NCBI GenBank assembly: GCA_007127655.1
Contig: SKYX01000363.1
Location: 1 to 7,501, forward strand
DNA from: Desulfonatronum sp.
GTDB lineage: Bacteria; Desulfobacterota; Desulfovibrionia; Desulfovibrionales; Desulfonatronaceae
DNA: 7,501 nt
Reading direction: 5' to 3'
Positions 1 to 5,159 of this stretch are shown piece by piece; position 1 is the first letter of the stretch, and every line of letters begins with the position of its first letter. A model generated the notes under the pieces. The model ran no database searches, was not told the DNA's origin, and was given only the letters and a program-made list of their open reading frames with translations. The position numbers were made by a program, and so were the translations under genes.

Positions 1-140
1 GCCGGGAACTGGCCTAGGGGCAGACAGCGTACACCTCTGCCGCACCGAAACGTTATCCCGGATAGGACGGCTGGAGCCGGAATGACGACCGCCCGCCGCA
101 ACTTGGCCAACTGATATCGTGAAAATCAAGGAAAGCAGTA
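1..140. other. Window-edge stretch with no assignable gene
   Basis: One + strand frame is open from the first base to a TGA at 112-114 and another to a TGA at 82-84, so either could be the tail of a gene starting outside the window. Neither tail resembles a family I recognise. The last bases contain AAGGA at about 128-132, a plausible ribosome binding site for the receiver-domain start at 141. Nothing else was seen here. Confidence 0.3.
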
Positions 141-528
141 ATGACCATCGCCAAAATTCTGATCGTGGACGACGAGCCCCAGAACCTTCTCCTGCTCCGG
201 GCGATGCTCGTCAGGATCGGCCAAAATGCTCCGCCGGGCCAAGAACGAGAACCGGCCTTACGCTCTGGCCTTCGTTGACGGTCGAATGAGGGAACGGACC
301 ATCGAGCTGACCCGGGCCAAGGAGGCGGCCGAAGCCGCCAACAAGACCAAGAGCGAGTTCCTGGCCAATATGAGTCATGAACTGCGTACTCCCTTCAACG
401 GGATAATGGGCATGCTCCAACTTTTGCAGGACTCCCCGCTGGATGCGGAGCAAACGCAGTACATAGATATGACCTTGAAAGCGTCGGGCCGGTTTACCCG
501 TCTTCTCTCGGATTTGCTGGATTTTTCC
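141..528 (+). pseudogene. Hybrid sensor histidine kinase remnant: broken receiver domain joined to HisKA segment
   Basis: The ATG at 141 follows an AAGGA site and opens a response-regulator receiver ([19 protein letters not shown], with the paired acidic residues of the Mg site). After about 28 residues the frame is lost. Homology resumes at 226 in another frame with the receiver's third strand, [12 protein letters not shown], where the Asp codon at 277-279 is the expected phospho-acceptor. The rest of the receiver is missing, and the text jumps to a coiled linker and a HisKA H-box, [13 protein letters not shown], with the phospho-accepting His codon at 376-378, followed by the second DHp helix ending LLSDLLDFS near 528. 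The ATP-binding HATPase domain and C-terminal receiver expected next are absent. With the Hpt segment at 878-1100, the order fits a single REC-HisKA-HATPase-REC-Hpt kinase reduced by internal deletions. It is very unlikely to make a working kinase. Confidence 0.8.
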
Positions 529-791
529 CCCAGTTTGCGCACTTCATCAGCCACCACGGCGAATCCGCGTCCGGCGTCTCCAGTCCTGGCTGCTTCGATG
601 GCCGCGTTGAGCGCCAGAAGGGCCATCTCCGCGAGACGGGCGAGACGGTTTTCCAGAAACAGGGAGCTGATGGAGACCAATTTGGCGAAGTAGCGGGTGT
701 AGTCGACCTGGAATGCTGCTAATTCCAAGGGATAATCAGCCCGAATGGCTTCAAGCACGGCGTAGACCTCCATGGACCGCCGAGGCCTGAA
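519..791 (-). pseudogene. Methyl-accepting chemotaxis protein signalling-tip fragment, antisense inside the kinase remnant
   Basis: Read on the minus strand, about 519-620 encodes the hallmark hairpin tip of chemotaxis receptors: [17 protein letters not shown] followed by [13 protein letters not shown]. This segment binds CheA and CheW in intact receptors. The roughly 50 residues before it (frame open from an in-frame TGA at 792-794, first ATG at 773) are not recognised and lack the usual IADQTNLLA-type lead-in. After the tip the frame runs into the antisense of the kinase HisKA segment, so the receptor's C-terminal helices are missing. Both reading directions share bases 519-530 at the joint, so the exact breakpoint is ambiguous. 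It carries no transmembrane or ligand-binding part. I read it as an inverted gene fragment lodged where the kinase's ATPase and receiver domains should be. An assembly join is the alternative. Confidence 0.65.
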
Positions 792-793
792 TC

Positions 794-1100
794 ATGTCCT
801 GGTCGTCCTGGGACAAACCGGAATCTCTTGTGACTACCGGAAAACATGACGCCCTGGAGCGTGGCGCAGCCTCCAGCCTGCCGTCGAGCCTCGAGGCCCT
901 TGACAAAGCCCGTGGGACAAGGAATCTCAAAGCTCTCTCTTCGGAGGCTCATAGCATCAAGGGAACTGCTTGCAACGCCAGCTGTCCAGCCATGGCCGCC
1001 GCGGCGGAAAAGCAGAAACCGAACGGCTCGAAACAGGGACGAAAGCAAGCTGGAGGCCTTACTCAAGGAGCTGCAGCGAAAAATGGAAAAAGCGCTGTAA
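794..1100 (+). pseudogene. Hpt phosphotransfer domain remnant, frameshifted and cut by a MITE
   Basis: The frame from 794 becomes Hpt-like from about 878: SLPSSLEALDKARGTRNL then EAHSIKGTACNAS, with the phosphorylatable His codon at 950-952 in the standard HxIKGxA setting. Between about 1005 and 1038 the coding frame shifts; the C-terminal helix RNRDESKLEALLKELQRK continues in another frame and ends with a TAA at 1098-1100 formed by the first bases of the mobile element. Joining the flanks across the element with one copy of the 8-bp duplication restores an open frame for ten more codons (VVWYDSGHPG) to a TAG at 1368-1370, so the element truncated the gene's natural end. Hpt domains relay phosphate from a hybrid kinase receiver to a response regulator. 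This is probably the C-terminus of the same decayed kinase. Confidence 0.75.
1089..1096. repeat. Left target-site duplication of the MITE
   Basis: The bases AAAGCGCT directly before the element's GTAA end are repeated exactly at 1322-1329 after its TTAC end. Eight base pairs is the duplication length known for IS66-family transposition. Confidence 0.9.
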
Positions 1101-1321
1101 CTACTCACCTGCGTTCGGGCTTGTCTCGATTTTTCAGCCTCGCCTGTCTGACTGAGCCAGGATTCGTTCATTGAACCATTGCCGGACGCCTGAAGTGCCA
1201 AATGTTGTTTATTCGGGCAATGGTTCGATGTTACGAAGCCGGCGAAGGTGTTGCGAGGCTGAAAAATCGAGACAAGCCCGAACACTAAATGTCTTGTCGT
1301 GAAAATGTGCTGAGTAGTTAC
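1097..1321. mobile_element. 225-bp palindromic IS66-type MITE
   Basis: The element starts GTAACTACTCA (1097-1107) and ends with the exact reverse complement (1311-1321). Further in is a perfect 31-bp inverted repeat (1113-1143 with 1253-1283), and further still an 11-bp pair (1173-1183 with 1216-1226) with partial pairing around it, so a single strand could fold into one long hairpin. The arms are asymmetric: 5 bp separate the terminal and internal repeats on the left, 27 bp on the right. No transposase is encoded; the reading frames inside are by-products of the palindrome. GTAA ends and an 8-bp duplication are established features of IS66-family elements, so it was probably mobilised in trans by such a transposase. 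The family assignment rests on these two features only. Confidence 0.85.
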
Positions 1322-1329
1322 AAAGCGCT
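1322..1329. repeat. Right target-site duplication of the MITE
   Basis: AAAGCGCT, identical to 1089-1096, follows the element's terminal TTAC. Deleting one copy and the element rejoins the Hpt reading frame to the sequence from 1330. Confidence 0.9.
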
Positions 1330-1382
1330 GGTTGTTTGGTACGACTCAGGACATCCTGGGTAGAGCCTCATTCCGGCGCTGA

Positions 1383-1402
1383 ATTCCCGCCTTCACGGGA
1401 AT
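1383..1402. repeat. ATTCCCG...CGGGAAT dispersed palindromic repeat
   Basis: ATTCCCG at 1383-1389 and CGGGAAT at 1396-1402 form a 7-bp stem with a 6-base loop, flanked by GAC as in the CGTCATTCCCGTGAAGG type of intergenic repeat common in many proteobacteria. A run of five T follows at 1408-1412, so it could also act as a weak rightward terminator. The remainder of the gap between the mobile element and the TPR gene shows no coding signal. Confidence 0.55.
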
Positions 1403-1541
1403 GACGTCTTTTTCAATACCTTCTCCGAGTCAGTCATGCCCGTGCCTGTCCTCGTGCAGACGGGGAGCGGGTAGCCAGACCACTTTTTCTCGGATGAGTT
1501 AAGCAGTTACCAACACGTAACCTGATGAATGAGAGAGGATC

Positions 1542-2294
1542 ATGATACTAGGCATTTATTCCAAGAAGAAGCAACTTGGAAGCGGCTTCGGGGATACCAG
1601 GCGGACCGCGGAGCAGAAGACTTACTGGTTTGTGCGCCGGATGGATGACGACAACTATGAAGTCCAACCCCTGAACCAGAATCACGTTCCTTCAGGAGTC
1701 ACATCGACCGTTTCCAAAAGGGCGTTCATGACGGAGTATGTTCCGGAGATCGACTATTATGAACGTCGGACCGTGCCAGCGTTGCAAACCCTGCGTCGCA
1801 AGATGGACCGGGGCGAGGAACTTTTACAGATGGATCAACTGGATGCCGCGGAGTCCGAATTTGCCAAGGCCCTGTACATTGACGAGGACAATCCTCAAGC
1901 CAACCTCCGACTTGGGGACATCGCGTGTCGCAAAAAGGATTTCAGAAAATTAAAACAGGCCTTGCAACGGATCATGGGGATTGACCAGGTATTTGTCGAG
2001 GCAGAACGCCATCGGTTCAACGAGTTTGGAATGAGCTTGCGCAAGAGCGGCTTTTTTTCGGAAGCCGTCGGATATTATTCCAAAGCATTGCAGATCAGCA
2101 GCCAGGATGAGCACCTGTACTTCAACATCGCTCGGGTTTTCTTCGAGATGGGTGACCAGGCCGCATGTATTCAGCACCTGGAGGGCGCACTGCGGATCAA
2201 TCCTGACTTTAAGCAGGCTCATCAATTTTTAGATCACTGTCGGCAAACGCCGCACTCCGTCGCGGGAACGCAACCGAACCTGGAATCAACCTGA
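1542..2294 (+). CDS. Tetratricopeptide repeat protein
   Basis: This 250-residue protein has no signal peptide or membrane segment and should be cytoplasmic. Residues 1-80 form a basic, unrecognised N-terminal region (ending TEYVPEIDYYERRTVPAL). From about 84 to 223 there are four tetratricopeptide units, with typical helix text such as AAESEFAKALYIDEDNP, FSEAVGYYSKALQ and QHLEGALRINPDFKQAH. The C-terminal 15 residues look disordered. Such repeats are scaffolds for protein-protein contacts; no catalytic motif is visible. The ATG at 1542 follows GAGAGAGG (1531-1538). The stop lies 16 bases before the PilZ gene start on the same strand, so the two are probably co-transcribed and the protein may work with the c-di-GMP receptor. 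The partner and process are not shown by the sequence. Confidence 0.85.
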   Translation: MILGIYSKKKQLGSGFGDTRRTAEQKTYWFVRRMDDDNYEVQPLNQNHVPSGVTSTVSKRAFMTEYVPEIDYYERRTVPALQTLRRKMDRGEELLQMDQLDAAESEFAKALYIDEDNPQANLRLGDIACRKKDFRKLKQALQRIMGIDQVFVEAERHRFNEFGMSLRKSGFFSEAVGYYSKALQISSQDEHLYFNIARVFFEMGDQAACIQHLEGALRINPDFKQAHQFLDHCRQTPHSVAGTQPNLEST

Positions 2295-2310
2295 GCGGAA
2301 GAGGAACCTT

Positions 2311-2949
2311 ATGCTAGAGATTGAAGTCGGCGGAAAACTCATGATGGATCTGACCGGTATACCGGACAAACTCCATTCATTTTTCGTTGGTTATGTCAAA
2401 AAACGCGTTGTGATCACCATGGTTCCCCTTGTGCCTGATGTGAACCGCTCCACTCTCCTGGAAAACCTGTACAGGGGAAATTCGGTCACGGTCCGCTTCA
2501 TCAGGCAGGGAACCGTACTCGGCTTCAGCACCACCGTGGCTCACGTCACGTTCACGCCGATCCCCCTCTTGTTTCTGGAATATCCGAATACCATCGAAAG
2601 CTATAATCTGCGCAAGGACAACCGTTTGGTCTGCCTTTTTCCAGTCACAGTGGTTCTCAATGGCAGGGAACAGTCTGGAGCGTTGTCGGATATCAGCAAG
2701 TCCGGTGGCAGTATCGTCATTCCGATCAAGGACGATCAGCCGGGGGATTTTTCAATTGACGATGTCATCCATTTTCGATGCCCCCTGCTTTTTGGCGATC
2801 CGCAAGCGGAGGTTCCAGGCAAAATCAAACGGGTGCACAAGAATGGAACAAAGGTGGAGCTGGGACTGAAATTCAATAATATCGGGGATGATCTGTCGCG
2901 GCGGATCAGCGAGTATATTGAACAGACCCGCTATTTCATGGACGCGTGA
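2311..2949 (+). CDS. YcgR-like PilZ domain c-di-GMP binding protein
   Basis: The 212-residue protein has two parts. Residues 1-97 resemble the N-terminal barrel of YcgR flagellar-brake proteins (GNSVTVRFIRQGTVLGFSTT, then a PIPLLFLEYP segment). Residues 98-210 form a PilZ domain with both c-di-GMP signatures: the RxxxR motif at R101-KDN-R105 and DxSxxG at D127-IS129-KS-G132. The spacing and presence of both motifs indicate that ligand binding is retained. Proteins of this form bind c-di-GMP in the cytoplasm and change flagellar motor output, secretion or adhesion; which of these applies cannot be told here because no flagellar or pilus gene is in view. A GAGGAA site lies at 2301-2306 before the ATG, in the short gap after the TPR gene, supporting an operon. 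Confidence 0.9.
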   Translation: MLEIEVGGKLMMDLTGIPDKLHSFFVGYVKKRVVITMVPLVPDVNRSTLLENLYRGNSVTVRFIRQGTVLGFSTTVAHVTFTPIPLLFLEYPNTIESYNLRKDNRLVCLFPVTVVLNGREQSGALSDISKSGGSIVIPIKDDQPGDFSIDDVIHFRCPLLFGDPQAEVPGKIKRVHKNGTKVELGLKFNNIGDDLSRRISEYIEQTRYFMDA

Positions 2950-3045
2950 TGGAAATCGCGGCAAAACGTCAGCCAATGTTGATCAAGCAGCCTGAACCTC
3001 ACGTCCGAGCACACGGCCAAGAGCCTGAACGCATCCGCCCAATGG

Positions 3046-3062
3046 GCCAGGCAGTTCCTGGC
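3046..3062. terminator. Weak hairpin between the convergent PilZ and permease genes
   Basis: GCCAGG (3046-3051) and CCTGGC (3057-3062) can form a 6-bp stem with a 5-base loop in the gap between two convergent genes. There is no T-run on either side, so intrinsic termination is only a possibility. No other structure was seen between 2950 and 3086. Confidence 0.25.
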
Positions 3063-3086
3063 TGAAACCTGATCGCCTTGCCGGGT

Positions 3087-4238
3087 TCAAGCCGCACGAT
3101 CAACACGTACCGCGAGGGGAAACACGGCTGCCCCCCATTTCCAGCCGACAAGAGCCAGGAGAACCGTGGCGGCAACCACACCGAGGAACCGCCCTTCCTC
3201 TTCGTCCGCGCCGATGCGCCAATTCCCCAACACACCAGCCATAAAATCCGCCTGTCCGTAAACCCAGTCCACCATCAGACCCAGGGCCAGGGTGCAGATC
3301 ACGATCCCGGCAACGTAGACCACCGTGGCCCGTCGGCCCAGGATTTTGGTGATGACGGTCAAGGCCGCGGCATTGACCGCCGGGCCGGCCAGCAGAAAGA
3401 CCAGGGCCGCTCCCGGGTTCAGGCCCTTGAGCACCAAGGCCGCGGCAATGGGCGTGGAAGCAGTGGCGCAGACATACAGCGGCACGGAAATCACCAGCAT
3501 GGCCACCATGGCCAGCACGGGATTTCCCAGCCACCTGGAGAACATCTCCGGTGTGAGCCACACGGAAATCCCTCCGGCCACAAGCACGCCCAACAAGAAC
3601 CAAGGAGCGATATCCCGGAACAGGTCGCCGAAGGCAAAGGCCATGCCCGCACGCAGGCGGAGCAAAGCCGAGGTTTCAGCCGGAGGCTGATCCGGAGTTC
3701 GGCCTTGAGGCTGCACTGGAATGCAACCGCATCCTGAGCCGGTCAAGCACGAGGACTTGGAAGGGGATGGACTGGGGGAAGGAGAGAATTGAGATTTGGA
3801 AGGAGGTAGAGCTGGCGGTTCTTTGCTCCGATCCAAGGATTGGACCATGACCCCGGTGACCAGAGCCGTAAAAAAGGCGGACAGCGGTCGGACAACGGTC
3901 ATGAAGGGGTCCAGCAAGGCCCAGGTTACGGCCATGGAATCCACACCCGTCTCGGGCGTGGAGATCAGAAAGGCCGCAGTAGGCCCCTTGGCAGCACCCT
4001 GACGACGCAGGCCCGCGGCAGTGGGCAACACACCGCAGCTGCACAGCGGGATGGGCACGCCCACAGCGGCGGCCTTGATCAGACCACGGAACGACGAAGT
4101 GCCCAGATGCCTGGCCACCAGATCGTCCGGCAAAAAAGCCTTGAGCAACCCTGCGAAGAAAAAACCTAAAAGCATATATGGTGCCGAGGCCACGAGCACG
4201 TTCCATCCGGCCTGCACCACTTGCAACACCCAGTCCAT
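3087..4238 (-). CDS. SO_0444-type Cu/Zn efflux permease (COG0701/DUF318)
   Basis: The 383-residue inner-membrane permease has about eight to ten hydrophobic segments in two halves. The first half carries the family signature PIPLCSCGVLPTAAGL (C66, C68), then AAFLISTPETGVDS. The second half carries VPLYVCATASTPIAAALV (C257) and FLLAGPAVNAA. A hydrophilic loop at about 135-192 is rich in Pro and Ser (SPSPSPSPSKS) and has a Cys cluster CLTGSGCGC (C164, C170, C172), plausibly a cytosolic metal-capture site. Known members of this family (SO_0444, ArsP relatives) export metals or organoarsenicals. The neighbouring CadC-like repressor favours a thiophilic or divalent metal such as Zn, Cd, Pb or Cu, but the substrate is inferred. 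I chose ATG 4238 because GGAGGT lies just before it; a TTG at 4250 is in frame but overlaps that ribosome site. Confidence 0.88.
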   Translation of the reverse strand: MDWVLQVVQAGWNVLVASAPYMLLGFFFAGLLKAFLPDDLVARHLGTSSFRGLIKAAAVGVPIPLCSCGVLPTAAGLRRQGAAKGPTAAFLISTPETGVDSMAVTWALLDPFMTVVRPLSAFFTALVTGVMVQSLDRSKEPPALPPSKSQFSPSPSPSPSKSSCLTGSGCGCIPVQPQGRTPDQPPAETSALLRLRAGMAFAFGDLFRDIAPWFLLGVLVAGGISVWLTPEMFSRWLGNPVLAMVAMLVISVPLYVCATASTPIAAALVLKGLNPGAALVFLLAGPAVNAAALTVITKILGRRATVVYVAGIVICTLALGLMVDWVYGQADFMAGVLGNWRIGADEEEGRFLGVVAATVLLALVGWKWGAAVFPLAVRVDRAA

Positions 4239-4267
4239 GTTCACCTCCAAAAGCGCTTGAGGTGAAC
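4239..4267 (-). promoter_or_regulatory. Inverted repeat pairing with the permease Shine-Dalgarno
   Basis: GTTCACCTC (4239-4247) and GAGGTGAAC (4259-4267) are perfect 9-bp inverted repeats separated by 11 bases. In permease mRNA the arm next to the ATG contains the GGAGGTGA ribosome site, so the hairpin would hide it completely. If transcription starts from the promoter at 4265-4293, near 4258, the distal arm is missing from the RNA and the site is free; only read-through RNA from the repressor gene would form the hairpin. The repeat could instead be a DNA operator overlapping the -10. Confidence 0.55.
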
Positions 4268-4284
4268 ATATGACAATATGTTCA
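4263..4284. promoter_or_regulatory. ArsR/SmtB-type operator
   Basis: TGAACATAT (4263-4271) and ATATGTTCA (4276-4284) form a perfect 9-4-9 palindrome. AT-rich palindromes with TGAA...TTCA or ATAT half-sites are typical binding sites of SmtB, CzrA and CadC repressors. It lies wholly between the repressor and permease genes and covers the spacer and -10 of the permease promoter. A further TGTTCA half-site (4287-4292) overlaps the -35. Confidence 0.75.
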
Positions 4285-4293
4285 GATGTTCAA
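4265..4293 (-). promoter_or_regulatory. Candidate sigma-70 promoter of the permease gene
   Basis: Read on the minus strand, TTGAAC (4293-4288) and TATGTT (4270-4265) are separated by exactly 17 bases, each matching the -35 and -10 consensus at four of six positions. The operator palindrome sits between them, so bound repressor would block polymerase. Confidence 0.55.
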
Positions 4294-4340
4294 GAGAAAA
4301 GTTACCCTCTCTTCAAAGGCTGGACCATCAATTCAACCCG

Positions 4341-4700
4341 CTATTCCGCCACATGCTCCTCGGCCTGCTTGAGCAAGCCCACGATGTGCGCGTCGTCCAG
4401 GCTGTAGATCACGTTCTTGCCGTCCTTGCGATATTTGACGATGCGGGCCGCGCGGAGCACGCGCAGTTGGTGTGATACCGCCGATGAACTCATGGACAGC
4501 AGTTCGGCCAAGTCGCAAACGCACAAATCGGAAATGCTCAAGGCCTCCAGGATACGCACCCGGGCAGGTTCGCCCATGGCCTTGAACAGTTCGGCCATTC
4601 GCAGCAGGGTCTCATCCGGAACCATTCGCCCCGCCACCCGCCGCACCGCGTCGTCATGAACGCACACCTCGCCGCAAACGTCATCCGACCGCTGATCCAT
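4341..4700 (-). CDS. CadC/SmtB-type ArsR-family metal-sensing repressor
   Basis: The 119-residue winged-helix regulator has the family text ELFKAMGEPARVRILEAL, the helix DLCVCDLAELL, the recognition helix SSSAVSHQLRVL and the wing YRKDGKNVIYSL. The N-terminal DVCGEVCVHDDAV matches that of S. aureus CadC, so the four alpha3N ligands are present: C9, C13, C60 and C62 (counting from ATG 4700). The C-terminal helix also keeps the full alpha5 Zn set known from SmtB: D103, H105, H116 and E119. Such proteins bind operator DNA as dimers and release it when they bind metal. It lies upstream of the permease on the same strand with an operator between, so it most likely represses that gene and perhaps itself. 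ATG 4700 gives a length and first-Cys position like CadC; a TTG at 4727 with GGAAG before it would add nine residues. Confidence 0.9.
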   Translation of the reverse strand: MDQRSDDVCGEVCVHDDAVRRVAGRMVPDETLLRMAELFKAMGEPARVRILEALSISDLCVCDLAELLSMSSSAVSHQLRVLRAARIVKYRKDGKNVIYSLDDAHIVGLLKQAEEHVAE

Positions 4701-4826
4701 GGCTACATCTCGAAAAGAAGTTTTCAATCGTCAATCTTCCCAGTTTGTTGGTCATATTTTTCATGTCTTTCCGGCAAAGCATCGGCTCGCCCATCTCCTG
4801 CTCCTGCTTGCATTACCGAATACCAG

Positions 4827-4849
4827 GATATATCTTTTTGCCATATATC
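4827..4849. promoter_or_regulatory. AT-rich inverted repeat in the divergent promoter region
   Basis: GATATAT (4827-4833) and ATATATC (4843-4849) are inverted around nine bases, directly before the antitoxin's ribosome site. VapB-family antitoxins bind palindromes in their own promoters, and the repressor gene starts divergently about 130 bases away, so this may be an operator for either. A weak -35/-10 pair (TTGCAT at 4808-4813, TATCTT at 4831-4836, 17 bases apart) points toward the antitoxin. Confidence 0.4.
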
Positions 4850-4865
4850 AGCTTGGAGGCATACC

Positions 4866-5159
4866 ATGGAAACGGCAAAAATCTTCTGGTCCGGTCGATC
4901 ACAGGCTATCCGCTTGCCTAAGCAATTCCGCTTTGAGGGCGGGGAAGTGCGGATTCGCCGAAGCGGAAACGCGGTCATCCTGGAGCCTATTGCCGACGAC
5001 TGGTCTTGGCTGACGCAGGTCATCGGTCCGGTTGATGAGGATTTCGAAATTGCTCTTCGAGAACAACCCGAGGAGCAACACCGGGATGAATTGGAGTATT
5101 TCTTTTCCGCTATCCCGAAGGGATTTCGTCGTATAGGCGGTGGTTTCAACCACCGGTAG
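4866..5159 (+). CDS. vapB: Solitary VapB-family (AbrB-fold) antitoxin with repeat-derived C-terminus
   Basis: The start is well defined: GGAGG at 4855-4859, then ATG at 4866. Residues 1-42 are the swapped-hairpin DNA-binding domain of VapB/MazE proteins (FWSGRSQAIRLPKQFRF, then VRIRRSGNAVILEP). Residues 43-80 are the acidic toxin-binding tail, ending EQHRDELEYFF, which is where typical members of about 75-80 residues stop. The remaining 16-17 residues (AIPKGFRRIGGGFNHR) are translated from the palindromic element that begins at 5109, giving 97 residues. A VapB normally neutralises a PIN-domain VapC ribonuclease encoded immediately downstream; no PIN coding sequence exists between here and the next gene. 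The protein may still bind DNA or cross-neutralise another toxin, or it may be a relic. Confidence 0.82.
   Translation: METAKIFWSGRSQAIRLPKQFRFEGGEVRIRRSGNAVILEPIADDWSWLTQVIGPVDEDFEIALREQPEEQHRDELEYFFSAIPKGFRRIGGGFNHR

Noticed and set aside
226..693. Single + strand gene encoding a 155-residue protein
   Set aside because: The first part is real HisKA coding, but from about 529 it is antisense to the chemotaxis fragment, so the open frame is accidental; no ribosome site precedes 226.
719..1285. Long minus-strand open frame across the Hpt remnant and the MITE
   Set aside because: Its N-terminal part is the translation of the palindromic element and the rest is antisense to the Hpt coding sequence; no family resemblance.
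1525..1545. Mini frame MNERGS overlapping the TPR start codon, as a coupling leader
   Set aside because: No ribosome site of its own; an ATG this close by chance is likely.
2983..3072. Short + strand peptide ending SAQWARQFLAET before a stop
   Set aside because: The composition looks protein-like and could be a gene-end relic, but it has no start, an upstream in-frame stop and no family I can name.
3078..4169. Several + strand open frames rich in Gln, Gly and Arg opposite the permease
   Set aside because: They are antisense shadows of a GC-rich membrane-protein gene with low-complexity composition.
4292..4313. AAGAGA/TCTCTT inverted repeat as terminator of the repressor gene
   Set aside because: Six-bp AT-containing stem with a 10-base loop and no T-run; too weak to claim.
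4656..4865. N-terminal extension of the VapB frame back to an ATG at 4656
   Set aside because: It overlaps the divergent repressor gene, and the family N-terminus begins at 4866 behind a strong ribosome site.
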